Origin: Membranihabitans marinus
GTDB taxonomy: Bacteria > Bacteroidota > Bacteroidia > Chitinophagales > Saprospiraceae
DNA: 64,000 nt
Direction of reading: 5' to 3'
NCBI RefSeq assembly: GCF_019802045.1
Contig: NZ_JAHVHU010000002.1
Span: forward strand, 124,001 to 188,000
Below, in pieces: positions 1-8,564 of this stretch. The notes under the pieces are model-generated. The model had not been told where the DNA came from and searched no databases. It worked only from the letters and a program-made list of their open reading frames with translations. Each line of letters starts with the position of its first letter. The stretch's first letter is position 1. The translations under genes and the position numbers were made by a program.

Positions 1-300
1 GATTTGACCTGAATTGTTCATCACCAGATAAGCGTTATCATTTTCAAAGGTGATTGATTGCAACACATCCCCCGCTGGTTCCTGATTGACCGTTCTGTAA
101 ATTTCAGGGACATAAGCTTGTTTGGCGGGGTCCAGAAAGTAAACGACCGCATTGCCCTGTCCGAATGCGCCTTCACAACTGATAATAACCCCATCTTCGA
201 ACGAATCGATCTGATCGGGTTGTTCGGGTTCTTCTTTTTCGCAAGATGATAAAAAGATAAACCCCGTAAAAAATGCAATAAATAAAAATAGGTTCTTCAT
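1..300 (-). CDS. Surface lipoprotein, DUF5074/YncE-like, probable BtuG-type B12 partner (C-terminus outside window)
   Basis: The first 100 codons read from the ATG at 300; the gene runs off the left edge. The N-terminus is a lipoprotein signal peptide with lipobox LSSC (Cys20), followed by the acidic stretch EKEEPE, which resembles the export signal that sends Bacteroidota lipoproteins to the cell surface. Residues 37-85 (CEGAFGQGN, YFLDP, GDVLQS) match the opening blade of DUF5074/YncE-like beta-propellers. It begins 2 nt after the stop of the BtuB-like receptor and so lies in the same riboswitch-controlled operon. In Bacteroides, BtuG is a surface beta-propeller lipoprotein that captures cobalamin for BtuB; the same role is inferred here from context. 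The family call rests on the first propeller segment only. Confidence 0.7.
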   Translation of the reverse strand, partial: MKNLFLFIAFFTGFIFLSSCEKEEPEQPDQIDSFEDGVIISCEGAFGQGNAVVYFLDPAKQAYVPEIYRTVNQEPAGDVLQSITFENDNAYLVMNNSGQI

Positions 301-302
301 TA

Positions 303-2147
303 TTAAAGTTTTATGATTGTATGTAAATGAATTTGTCTGCCCGGCATTGGCCGGTTTTTAATGCCCTCGTAATTGGAGTCGAATAGATTTGTGATTCGCA
401 TTGCAAAAGACCAGGGTCTGTTTTTTAAGGTGTAAATCAAGCTGGAATGGCACAGAAAGTATGGATCCAAAGCTTCGGTGTGATCTTTGGTGACATACCG
501 GGTTGAAGTATACTGCCCTTCGAGTTTCCATTCCCATTGTTTTTTTATGTTGCTGATACCTGTAAAAGACCACAGATGCTCCGGGTTGTATACGGTCTGA
601 TTTTTGCGATTCGCCTCATCCATGATGTAGCTGCGAACGAACTGGTATCCTGATCTCATCTTCACATGAGGGCCAACGGCCTTTTCTAATTCCAGATTTA
701 TCCCATAGCTCCTGCCTTGATGTGCATTCATTGGTTGCCAAAAACCCAGGTTTCCAGGAAGCCACTGGATCCAATTTTTAGCCTGGCGGTAATACAACGT
801 AGAAGAACTCCGAAGATTATCCGCCCAGGACTTTTTCCATGAAAGTCCGTAAATCTGATTTTTTTCTGGCATTAGATCAGGGTTGCCGCCCGGACTCCAG
901 TGCAGGTCATTGAGCGTGGGCCATACCATATTTTTATTAGCAAAAACCATCCAATCCCCAGTGGTTTTTTGGCTGTACCGTATTTTCCCTTCTGTCGTCC
1001 AGCCCATTTTTTGCCCCGTGACTTTCTCGGGTTTTGCCATAAGAATGAGTTCTATGGGTAATCCGGGCACCTCATACTGGAGATGTGCGTAGGCGGAGTT
1101 CCTGTGTTGGTGCTTCCGTCCGTGATAGTTGTCGGACCGGCTGGTGAAATAATTGCTTTGTACCCCATATTTGATGAAAAAATCAGGGTGGGGTTGCCAC
1201 TGATTGTCGACACGAAATTGCCCATTTTGGAAACGGTGGACTGCATTCAGATCGATCAAAGGATTTCGGTAACGTTGTTTTTGAAAGCCATAATAAGCTT
1301 TTACATTCAGGTGGTGCTTGGATGTCGTGAAGTGGTATTGAATCACGGATCGTAAAAAAGCGTCCGATTGATTTGCTTCGCTTCGCGCCTCTGTCAAGGT
1401 CGGGGGGATTTCCCGATTGTGTTTTCGTCCCCAGGCGGAAAAGGTCCAGTATTGGTTTTTGCGCGGATGAAATTCACTGTGGTGGGAGAGATTGGTATGA
1501 GCAGCGGCCGCGTGATCGAGGTTTTTATATGTGCCGGAATGCGTTTTATATCGAAAATCATTTTGTGCTTTGCCTGCCTGGATCGAGGTTCGGGACTTCC
1601 AGGAGCCTTTTGCATCGGTGAAGCTGGCATTTCCTTTTAATTCCTGGAGCGAAGACCAGCCGGCAGATAAAGTCAGCGGTCGGAGGACTGGTTTTATTTT
1701 CTGATCCAGGAGTATTGCCCCCGCTCCGCTGCCGGCGCCAAATATCGTCGAGTGGCCTACCCGTGCGATGCGAAGAGTAGTCAGATCTGCTGTGGATATC
1801 ATGGAGTAATCATTGACGCCAAGCATGGGGTTCGCGATCTGAATGCCGTTCCAGATCATCGCTACTTCATTGGATTTACTGCCAAACATAGACACTGTGG
1901 ACGAAGATCCCGGACCGTAATCCCTGAAGTATACGTTGCTTTCTATCCGAAGCACGTCGGTTAACTGGGTGAGTTGACTGGCTCCGGTTGACAGATCAAC
2001 CGTGTCGGATCCTGTACCCAGAAGGGTCGGTGCAGATACAGCGAGTTCATCCATCAGGATAGCGGTGTCGATCGCTTGTCCCGAAAGGGGAGTGAGTTTG
2101 CAGTAAATAACGCCCGCCCACAATAATACTATAAGCCCTGATCTCAT
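303..2147 (-). CDS. btuB: TonB-dependent outer-membrane receptor, probable cobalamin transporter BtuB
   Basis: A 614-residue TonB-dependent receptor. Residues 1-25 are a signal peptide; residues about 45-150 form the plug domain (VLRIESNVYFRDYGPGSS, then FGAGSGAGAILL at its end); the rest is an aromatic-rich beta-barrel that ends in an outer-membrane-type strand (GRQIHLHTIIKL). The length equals that of BtuB, and there is no N-terminal carboxypeptidase-like domain as in SusC proteins. The substrate assignment comes mainly from the cobalamin riboswitch in its leader (2305-2535) and the DUF5074 lipoprotein directly downstream. It would move vitamin B12 or related corrinoids into the periplasm using TonB energy. 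The substrate is inferred; the receptor family is clear. Confidence 0.85.
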   Translation of the reverse strand: MRSGLIVLLWAGVIYCKLTPLSGQAIDTAILMDELAVSAPTLLGTGSDTVDLSTGASQLTQLTDVLRIESNVYFRDYGPGSSSTVSMFGSKSNEVAMIWNGIQIANPMLGVNDYSMISTADLTTLRIARVGHSTIFGAGSGAGAILLDQKIKPVLRPLTLSAGWSSLQELKGNASFTDAKGSWKSRTSIQAGKAQNDFRYKTHSGTYKNLDHAAAAHTNLSHHSEFHPRKNQYWTFSAWGRKHNREIPPTLTEARSEANQSDAFLRSVIQYHFTTSKHHLNVKAYYGFQKQRYRNPLIDLNAVHRFQNGQFRVDNQWQPHPDFFIKYGVQSNYFTSRSDNYHGRKHQHRNSAYAHLQYEVPGLPIELILMAKPEKVTGQKMGWTTEGKIRYSQKTTGDWMVFANKNMVWPTLNDLHWSPGGNPDLMPEKNQIYGLSWKKSWADNLRSSSTLYYRQAKNWIQWLPGNLGFWQPMNAHQGRSYGINLELEKAVGPHVKMRSGYQFVRSYIMDEANRKNQTVYNPEHLWSFTGISNIKKQWEWKLEGQYTSTRYVTKDHTEALDPYFLCHSSLIYTLKNRPWSFAMRITNLFDSNYEGIKNRPMPGRQIHLHTIIKL

Positions 2148-2266
2148 CAGTCTGTACTTAGTCTACCATACCATCGGGGAAATCACCGCATAGGCCGGGT
2201 GCATGAACCTGTCGTGTGTATTCCTTACTTTTCTCCCGAAAGCATTGAATTTATTAATTGTATCAT

Positions 2267-2291
2267 CCAAAAATTGTCCGGAACGACCGGA
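2267..2291 (-). terminator. Possible intrinsic terminator of the riboswitch expression platform
   Basis: On the minus strand the stem TCCGG / CCGGA (2291-2287 with 2281-2277, loop of 5 nt) is followed by CAATTTTTGG. It lies about 20 nt downstream of the B12 box, where a transcription-attenuating hairpin would be expected. The stem has only 5 bp and the T run is short, so this is tentative; the switch could instead act on translation. Confidence 0.35.
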
Positions 2292-2304
2292 GTATCATTG
2301 AATG

Positions 2305-2535
2305 TATTCTGGCAGGTCTTCTGGCTCGTCCTGTTTCGGCCGTCTTCCCATCCGTACTTACCATGGACAGTGACGTAGTGGCCGGAAAATAGCTTATAGT
2401 TCGTAGTCTATAGTTTATAGTCAGCAACAAGGTCTAAAACTATATACTAACAACTAAAAACTAAATTGGACTTACAGCTGCGGGGACAGCTCCGGAATTT
2501 TTGATAGGATCAAATCACCGGATTCCCTATTATAT
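2305..2535 (-). promoter_or_regulatory. Cobalamin riboswitch (RF00174-type) in the btuB leader
   Basis: Read on the minus strand, all the hallmark segments of a B12 riboswitch occur in order: GGGAATCCGGTG (2527-2516), ATTCCGGAGCTGTCCCCGC (about 2500-2480), GTCACTG (2374-2368), GGGAAG (2349-2344) and the B12 box GAGCCAGAAGACCTGCC (2327-2311). It lies about 160 nt upstream of the BtuB-like receptor and points towards it. Binding of adenosylcobalamin or a related cobamide would switch off receptor synthesis. The variable arm between the two halves is enlarged by an AT-rich word repeat (2396-2460). The outer ends of the aptamer are approximate because the P1 pairing was not resolved. Confidence 0.9.
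2396..2460. repeat. AT-rich word repeat inside the riboswitch variable arm
   Basis: About 65 nt built from near-copies of the words CTATAGTTTATAGTC, TATAGTTCGTAGTC and ACTAACAACTAAAAACTAA. It falls between the CCCCGC segment and the GTCACTG segment of the cobalamin riboswitch, where the aptamer tolerates length variation. Similar word-like low-complexity tracts made of different words occur at 35000-35150 and 58345-58375. Confidence 0.6.
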
Positions 2536-2791
2536 CCGTCAAGAGTAGATGTGAAATAAAATAACAGGAATTGACGACGCGATTGAAACCATGAACGATT
2601 AAAATGCAGCTTTAGCACGTCAAAACAATTCGATTATTTCGTACCGATCCCCTCAGGCGGAAACCAAAATAGTATCGTGGCAAAGATATGGAAAATAACC
2701 AGCCCGGTTGCTTTCTATTTTCCTAAAATTCTTAAAGTCTGCTTATCTTAGCCGCATATTTAAAAGGATCTGTAAAGATATTCAATCAATT

Positions 2792-5152
2792 ATGTCTCAA
2801 TTTTTCAAAATCTCCGGGATCTACTCATTTGCCACAGCCGCATGGGGCGCGAAATGGAAGGTCTTTGTCTGTTTGGTTTGCATGGGGTATCTGCCCGGGG
2901 TCGCGATTAGTCAGGAAAACAAAACGGAGTTTTCCGGCTGGGTGGAAGAAGCCGCTGGAGGCCAACCGATTCCCTTTGCCAGTATTGTGTTGATCAAGGA
3001 CAGTGTCCAGACCGCCGTGACGACCGATTCAGCGGGACATTTTGTTTTTCGGGACATTCCTTACGGAACGTATCAGTTAACCATCACTTCTCTGGGGTAC
3101 CAGACATGGCGAATGCGGGAGCTCCCGCTGGAACATCAGGATATGGCTCCATTGCATATCCAGCTCAAGCCATCCACCGTGGCGATCGAAGAAATCGTGG
3201 TAAAAGCGGATCAGCCGATCGCACAAGCGACGCGGTTGTCTGGCGGATACACCCTGACTTCGGAAGAAGTCCGTCGGTTTCCGGCCACCTTTTATGATCC
3301 GGCTCGCCTGGCTACCGTGTATCCCGGAATCGTTAATGTCAACGATCAAGCCAACAACCTGGCCATCCGTGGAAGTGGTCCCAATCAAATGAATTTCTAT
3401 ATTAACGGCGCTGAGATCGTGAACTCTAATCACCTGGCCAATGCGGGGACTTCCACGGATCGTACCACGCTGAGTGGGGGAAGTGTGAATATGATCAGTG
3501 CCCAACTTTTGCAGACGACAGATATTTATACCGGTGTGATTCCGATAGACAAACCAGATGCAACATCAGGGGCGATGGATTATCATCTGAAGCGAGGCAG
3601 TCGGTCCGAATTTCATTTTACCGGTCAGGCCGGACTGAACGGCATCGATCTGGCCGTGGAAGGACCCCTAGGGGATCGATGGTCATACATCGCTAACTAC
3701 CGGTATTCAACGGTTGGTCTGCTGACCCAAATGGGGGTTGATTTCGGTGGCGAAAAAATATTGTATCAGGACCTGGCTTTGCAACTGTCTTTTTATCAGA
3801 ATGAGCAGACAACCTGGCAATTTTTCGCCATGGGCGGTGACAACAGCAACACCTTTGAAGCCAAAGCGGACAGTTTACGGGAGGAATACAAGGATTTTTT
3901 TGACATCGATTTTAAGTCAAAAATCGGAATCGCCGGAGGAAGCGTCCGCACCGAACTGTCCGGTCGAACGACTTGGAATACAACCGTGGTTGCTTCTACG
4001 CGATGGGATCGTCGTGAACAAACCTCATCCAGTATATCTGCTTTCTACAGTAAAGATGATCTGGAATTGACCAAATATGCCCTGAATTCGGGGATGGTCC
4101 AGGAGGTGAACGATGTCGTTCAGCTTTATTATGGTCTGAACGCCACAATATGGTCCGGTGGACTGGAATATGAGAACCAATCGGTTTCCGACCAACGCAC
4201 CACATTTTATACAAAAAGTCTTGCGGTCAGACCCTACCTGGAAAGTCAATGGACTGTCAGAGAATGGAAACTAAGAGGAGGACTGGGGGTAGGTTATCAT
4301 CAACTGTCTGAAACCCTTCACGCAGAACCCAAGCTGGCCATCACCCGTCGGTTGCCGAAAAAACAGGTTCTGGCACTCAATACCGGTTTGCAACACAAAC
4401 TTCAACCTTATCTGGCTTTATTTTCTTCTGAAAACAACGCCATGCTTCCCTTGATGAAATCCTGGAAATCAACATTGACGTATGAAAAGAATTTTTCCAA
4501 CAGTGCTTTTAAAACCACAGCATTTTATGAGGGCTTGTCCAATGTCGGCGCGACAGCGGAAGGCTACTCTGTCCTAAATATGCTGGAACAATACCCGCCC
4601 AGGAATCTTTCATCGCATGGGGAAGGGCAAAATATGGGGGTCGAAATGGCTTACCGTCATTTTCTGGAGCAAGGACTTTTCTATATGATATCCGGCACCC
4701 TGCTTGATGCCCGGTATAAGAATGTAGGTCAGGAAAAATGGCGCAACAGTCATTACAATAATCAATATGTGCTCAATGCCACGCTCGGGAAAGAGTTTGA
4801 TTTTTCGGATTCGGAGAAACAAAAAGTGCTTGGAGTTAATTTTCAGGTAGTGTATACAGGTGGTTTTTGGGAGACTCCGATTGACCTAGCGGCCAGTCGG
4901 CAAGCCAAACGTACCATCCGAACCACGGAGAATTTATACTCGGTCCAACTTCCGAATGTACTTAAGACCTATTTTAGAGTTTATTACAAGATCAACCATT
5001 CCAGGCGATATAGCTTAATAGGTCTTGATCTTAGCAATGTATTGAATCGCAACAACGTTTCCTATCGGTATTATGATCCGTTGAGTGATCAGGTGCTGGA
5101 TGAGTATCAGCTTGGATTGATCCCTATGCTAAGCTATGTAGTTCGGATCTGA
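2792..5152 (+). CDS. TonB-dependent receptor with N-terminal carboxypeptidase-like domain
   Basis: The start is taken at ATG 2792 rather than the in-frame TTG at 2708: the ATG gives 786 residues that open with a hydrophobic export segment (KVFVCLVCMGYLPGVAIS), whereas the longer form adds a basic extension with no such role. After the signal comes a carboxypeptidase-regulatory-like domain (about residues 45-130, with GGQPIPFASIVLIKD and TSLGYQTW), a plug (about 145-260, including LAIRGSGPNQMNFYINGAE) and an outer-membrane beta-barrel. This is the general SusC/CirA-like type of Bacteroidota. No SusD partner is adjacent, so it is more like a siderophore, metal or cofactor receptor than a glycan transporter; the substrate is unknown. 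It is transcribed divergently from the btuB operon, and nadB follows after 17 nt. Confidence 0.85.
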   Translation: MSQFFKISGIYSFATAAWGAKWKVFVCLVCMGYLPGVAISQENKTEFSGWVEEAAGGQPIPFASIVLIKDSVQTAVTTDSAGHFVFRDIPYGTYQLTITSLGYQTWRMRELPLEHQDMAPLHIQLKPSTVAIEEIVVKADQPIAQATRLSGGYTLTSEEVRRFPATFYDPARLATVYPGIVNVNDQANNLAIRGSGPNQMNFYINGAEIVNSNHLANAGTSTDRTTLSGGSVNMISAQLLQTTDIYTGVIPIDKPDATSGAMDYHLKRGSRSEFHFTGQAGLNGIDLAVEGPLGDRWSYIANYRYSTVGLLTQMGVDFGGEKILYQDLALQLSFYQNEQTTWQFFAMGGDNSNTFEAKADSLREEYKDFFDIDFKSKIGIAGGSVRTELSGRTTWNTTVVASTRWDRREQTSSSISAFYSKDDLELTKYALNSGMVQEVNDVVQLYYGLNATIWSGGLEYENQSVSDQRTTFYTKSLAVRPYLESQWTVREWKLRGGLGVGYHQLSETLHAEPKLAITRRLPKKQVLALNTGLQHKLQPYLALFSSENNAMLPLMKSWKSTLTYEKNFSNSAFKTTAFYEGLSNVGATAEGYSVLNMLEQYPPRNLSSHGEGQNMGVEMAYRHFLEQGLFYMISGTLLDARYKNVGQEKWRNSHYNNQYVLNATLGKEFDFSDSEKQKVLGVNFQVVYTGGFWETPIDLAASRQAKRTIRTTENLYSVQLPNVLKTYFRVYYKINHSRRYSLIGLDLSNVLNRNNVSYRYYDPLSDQVLDEYQLGLIPMLSYVVRI

Positions 5153-5169
5153 ACCATAAAAGAGAATCT

Positions 5170-6786
5170 ATGAAAAAACAAGACGTATTGATAATAGGTA
5201 GTGGAGTTGCAGGAATGACTGTGGCGATCAACCTGGCCGAGCATCGTCCTGACTTGTCCATTACTGTACTCAATAAAACCCGCCAGGGTGAAAGCAATAC
5301 CAGCTGGGCACAGGGTGGTGTGGCTTCTGTGTGGAACCATGATGTGGATAATTTTCAAAAACACATTGAAGATACACTGGATGCTGGAGACGGGTTGTGC
5401 GACGAAGAGATTGTAGAAATGGTCGTCAAGGAAGGACCGCAACGGATCGAAGAGATGATCGAGTGGGGTACACGGTTCGACCGGGAAGCTGATGGTGATT
5501 ACGATCTTGGTCGGGAAGGCGGGCATTCCGAAAACAGGATTCTGCACTATAAGGATAAAACCGGATGGGAAATCCAGCGTGTAATTCTAGAGAAGGGGGG
5601 GGATTATCCAAATATTACCGTTGTCGAAGAGGCTTTTGCCATCGAGTTGATTACCCAACACCATCTCGGGCGGGTGATTACCAGTGCTACACCGGATATT
5701 GAGTGCTATGGGGTCTATGTGATGGAAAAAGAAAATGGTGCATTTATCGAACCTTACCTGGCCAAAGTGACTATTTTGGCAACAGGCGGAGCGGGGCAGG
5801 TCTATCGTTCTACGACAAATCCGGTCGTTGCTACCGGCGATGGAATAGCTATGATGTTCCGGGCACAAGGCAAAATACAAGATATGGAATTCGTGCAATT
5901 TCACCCGACAGCTTTGTATACGCCGGAGGGTAATCCGGGAAGTGCCATGCCCGATTTTTTAATTTCCGAGGCCGTACGAGGCTATGGTGCTATCCTCAAA
6001 ACGCTGGATGGCGAGGAATTTATGCACAAATACGATCCTCGAAAATCCCTGGCTCCGAGGGATATTGTGGCCCGGGCGATTGACCGGGAAATGAAAATTC
6101 ACGGGTGGGACTACGTGTACCTTGATTGTCGCCATCTTGATCCGGAAGGGTTTAAAACACATTTTCCTACGATTCTGGAAAAATGCCTTAGTGTAGGCAT
6201 AGATCCACTTACGCAGTACATTCCGGTGACCCCGGCCTGCCATTATATTTGCGGTGGAATCATGGTTGATAAAAATGGACAGTCTTCCATTCGGCAATTA
6301 TATGCTTGCGGTGAGGTTACTTGCACGGGGCTGCACGGCGCGAACCGACTGGCGTCCAATTCACTTCTGGAGGGAATGGTTTTCGGGCATCGAATCGCCC
6401 GGGATGTGAGTCATCGCATCGACCAGTGGTCTTGCAATGAACAGGTGCCTGAGTGGGATGCGCGGGGAACGACAGAACCTGAAGAGATGGTACTGATCAC
6501 CCAAAGCATCAAGGAACTAAAAGAAATCATGAGCAGCTACGTGGGGATTGTTCGTTCCAATGTCCGGCTAAACCGGGCTTTGAACCGACTGCATACGCTG
6601 TACAAAGAGACGGAGGGCCTGTACCAATCCACGACACTTTCTCCCCAGTTGGCCGAATTGCGTAACCTGATTACGAATGGCTACCTTATCACTAAGCTGG
6701 CTTCTTATCGCAAGGAAAGCCGGGGCTTGCATTATACGACGGACTACCCGGACAAACTACCGTTCAAAGATCACATGTATTTATAA
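5170..6786 (+). CDS. nadB: L-aspartate oxidase
   Basis: A 538-residue FAD enzyme that oxidises L-aspartate to iminoaspartate, the first step of de novo NAD synthesis (NadA would then make quinolinate). It shows the N-terminal dinucleotide-binding motif GSGVAGMTVA (residues 9-18), SWAQGGVASV, DAGDGLCDEE, GGHSENRILHYKDKTGWEIQ, QFHPTALY, the Arg-containing APRDIVARAI and the C-terminal HGANRLASNSLLEG. Length and motif order are those of NadB rather than of succinate dehydrogenase SdhA. The ATG at 5170 lies 17 nt after the TonB receptor stop, so the two genes may be cotranscribed, although they have no evident functional link. A 9-bp stem-loop follows the stop codon. nadA and nadC are not in the window. 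Confidence 0.96.
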   Translation: MKKQDVLIIGSGVAGMTVAINLAEHRPDLSITVLNKTRQGESNTSWAQGGVASVWNHDVDNFQKHIEDTLDAGDGLCDEEIVEMVVKEGPQRIEEMIEWGTRFDREADGDYDLGREGGHSENRILHYKDKTGWEIQRVILEKGGDYPNITVVEEAFAIELITQHHLGRVITSATPDIECYGVYVMEKENGAFIEPYLAKVTILATGGAGQVYRSTTNPVVATGDGIAMMFRAQGKIQDMEFVQFHPTALYTPEGNPGSAMPDFLISEAVRGYGAILKTLDGEEFMHKYDPRKSLAPRDIVARAIDREMKIHGWDYVYLDCRHLDPEGFKTHFPTILEKCLSVGIDPLTQYIPVTPACHYICGGIMVDKNGQSSIRQLYACGEVTCTGLHGANRLASNSLLEGMVFGHRIARDVSHRIDQWSCNEQVPEWDARGTTEPEEMVLITQSIKELKEIMSSYVGIVRSNVRLNRALNRLHTLYKETEGLYQSTTLSPQLAELRNLITNGYLITKLASYRKESRGLHYTTDYPDKLPFKDHMYL

Positions 6787-6794
6787 ATTGCTGA

Positions 6795-6822
6795 GCGATG
6801 TCTGGGCAATGCTAGACATCGC
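6795..6822. terminator. Stem-loop between convergent genes after nadB
   Basis: GCGATGTCT (6795-6803) pairs perfectly with AGACATCGC (6814-6822) around a 10-nt loop, 9 nt after the nadB stop and 37 nt before the end of the convergent gene at 6859. There is no clear T run, so it is either a weak bidirectional terminator or an RNA 3'-end stabiliser. Confidence 0.5.
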
Positions 6823-6858
6823 ATTCTGGGACGGTCTTGTATTTCATGTCACCTGGCA

Positions 6859-7254
6859 TTAGTCCTTATCTGAAAAAAGATCAATATTGTCGTCGCCTGG
6901 GTCCGGCGTATCTTCCTGATCTTTTTGGGCTGGATCGGTTGATTGACCTTTGTGAATTTTTTTCTTAAGGTTATTGATGATGACAATGTGTTCATCCTCC
7001 TTGGAATAAAGGTGTTTGACTTCCTTTTCCAGGGTATTGATCCGTCGGTTTAACCGTTCCTTTTCAGCATCCACTTCTGCCTCCATTTCTTTTACGCGGG
7101 CTTTATTGTAGAAGTTGGAGGCTAGAAATCCGATGATGATAAAACCTGCCGCCATGACGATGTATATGAGTATGTCCAAACCCAAATTGGAGGGAGTGTC
7201 TGATTGTCCCGCAAAATAGAGCACAAAAATGGTCTGTAAAATAGATATGGTCAT
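6859..7254 (-). CDS. Small membrane-anchored coiled-coil protein of unknown function
   Basis: 131 residues. A hydrophobic helix at about residues 26-48 (LDILIYIVMAAGFIIIGFL) forms a single membrane span; residues about 52-100 are heptad-rich and charged (KEMEAEVDAEKERLNRRI), predicting a cytoplasmic coiled coil; the last 25 residues are acidic and disordered-looking (DPGDDNIDLFSDKD). The gene starts 6 nt after the stop of the OmpA-family gene, so they probably share an operon and may work together at the envelope. No known family is recognised. Confidence 0.75.
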   Translation of the reverse strand: MTISILQTIFVLYFAGQSDTPSNLGLDILIYIVMAAGFIIIGFLASNFYNKARVKEMEAEVDAEKERLNRRINTLEKEVKHLYSKEDEHIVIINNLKKKIHKGQSTDPAQKDQEDTPDPGDDNIDLFSDKD

Positions 7255-7260
7255 AATCTG

Positions 7261-8076
7261 TTATTTGTCCACTAATATTTCCACTCGTCTGTTAAGATAA
7301 CGTCCGTCTGAGGTGGTGTTGATCGATATGGGATCTTTTTCACCTCGGGATAATGTCGTGATCTTGTTTTCGGGAAATCCATTGTCGACGATACGTTGTT
7401 GAATGGATTTTGCTCTTTCCAGCCCAAGATTATAATTGATGGTTTCATCAGCGGAATTATCGGTGTATCCTGTTATAATCAAATGATTTTTTTCGGCCTT
7501 CCAAATATTTGTTAACGAGTCTAAGGGATCAGATATTTTAGAAGATGTCTTTTCATTCTTAGAGGCAAATGGAAAGAAGACCAAAACACGTTGATCGTTG
7601 ATTATTCGAAAAAGTGATTTTTTATTCACTTTGACAACCTGATAGTAGGTGCTGATCCCCGTAGTGTCTTTGCCTTCCATGAGTTTTAGCCCCATGGGCT
7701 GAAGCACCCGGGAAGCATAGCGTTTTTGTGCATTGGCCATCAGATTAATCGATCGTTGAATGCCTGGATTTTCATTCATCCCCGTATATGGTTCACCTTC
7801 CTTATAAAAACTGATGACCTGAATGGCTTCACCTGGTTTTCGTTTTGCCATCAATGAATCAATGATGGCATCTATAGAATCAGCAGGTGGGTGGTTTTTT
7901 AGAAAAGAAGGTGGAGGCGGGGGTTCGAGCTCGGTCGAAATGGTGTCGTTGATGGGGGATACAGCTACCTGATTTTCCAGCGAAGAGGTAAGGTTGATAT
8001 GCCCCTTGTCATAGAGAAACCAAAAGCCCCAACCCAGGAACCAAATGAAAGCCAGAACGGAGATCAATATTTTCAT
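7261..8076 (-). CDS. OmpA-family peptidoglycan-binding envelope protein
   Basis: 271 residues. An uncleaved-looking N-terminal hydrophobic anchor (ILISVLAFIWFLGWGFWFLY, residues 3-22) is followed by a proline-rich spacer (LEPPPPPSFL, about 51-60). The C-terminal OmpA/MotB domain spans about residues 160-271 and shows TGYTDNSADETINYNLGLER, the alpha-helix carrying RAKSIQQRI and the closing LNRRVEILV, where Asp and Arg normally contact diaminopimelate. The architecture (membrane anchor, linker, OmpA domain) suits an inner-membrane protein tethered to the cell wall more than a barrel porin. It precedes the coiled-coil membrane protein at 6859-7254 in the same operon. Confidence 0.85.
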   Translation of the reverse strand: MKILISVLAFIWFLGWGFWFLYDKGHINLTSSLENQVAVSPINDTISTELEPPPPPSFLKNHPPADSIDAIIDSLMAKRKPGEAIQVISFYKEGEPYTGMNENPGIQRSINLMANAQKRYASRVLQPMGLKLMEGKDTTGISTYYQVVKVNKKSLFRIINDQRVLVFFPFASKNEKTSSKISDPLDSLTNIWKAEKNHLIITGYTDNSADETINYNLGLERAKSIQQRIVDNGFPENKITTLSRGEKDPISINTTSDGRYLNRRVEILVDK

Positions 8077-8123
8077 GTGGTATCAAAAAAATCGTTAATT
8101 CCAAATGTAATAAAAATAACCGT

Positions 8124-8564
8124 TTAATCATCGATTACCTGGGTAATCTCCTCGTATAGATAGCCCTTTTGTAGTAAATACCGGATCCACGCTACGCGAT
8201 CTTCTGATTTTTGTTGTTTTGCGGCGAGAAGTATGGAAAGGTTTTTTAGGTACACTTTCTTATTTAATTCCAGGAGACCTTCATCGATCAACCGGGAAGG
8301 GATATGGTGGCGGATCAGTCCTTGTTTTATCTTTTGTCGACCCCATTTGTTCTGATTGACCTTAGAGCGGATATAAGTTTCCACAAATCTTTTCTCGTCC
8401 AGAAATTTTTCCTCGATTAGCTGGTTAATAATTTCCTCTTTTTGGGCAGCGGTGAGCTCTTCGATGTCGTACAGCTTTTCTTTGATCTTTTGTACCGATC
8501 GGTCTTCGCGTGCACAGTATCTCTGTAAACGGGCCAAAACTGCCTTTTTTTTGTCATCCGACAT
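8124..8564 (-). CDS. recX: Regulatory protein RecX
   Basis: 146 residues with the three tandem three-helix repeats typical of RecX, a modulator of RecA filament activity. The RecX pattern is visible in LQRYCAREDRSVQKIKEKL (residues 13-31), the EEIINQLIEEKFLDEKRFVE segment with the family signature FLDExRF, and KWGRQKIKQGLIRHHIP (K/W-G-xxKIxxxLxxxGI type). The length is normal for the family. recA itself is not nearby. The gene overlaps the end of the upstream HAD-hydrolase gene by 11 nt, so translation is probably coupled. Confidence 0.9.
   Translation of the reverse strand: MSDDKKKAVLARLQRYCAREDRSVQKIKEKLYDIEELTAAQKEEIINQLIEEKFLDEKRFVETYIRSKVNQNKWGRQKIKQGLIRHHIPSRLIDEGLLELNKKVYLKNLSILLAAKQQKSEDRVAWIRYLLQKGYLYEEITQVIDD

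Noticed and set aside
21-278. 85-codon minus-strand frame in the first 300 bases
   Set aside because: The other minus-strand frame from ATG 300 encodes a clear lipoprotein signal and DUF5074-like start, spaced 2 nt from the receptor gene; the 85-codon frame is its shadow.
2708-2791. 28-codon N-terminal extension of the TonB-dependent receptor from a TTG start
   Set aside because: The extension is basic and precedes a good signal peptide that begins soon after ATG 2792; the ATG start is preferred.
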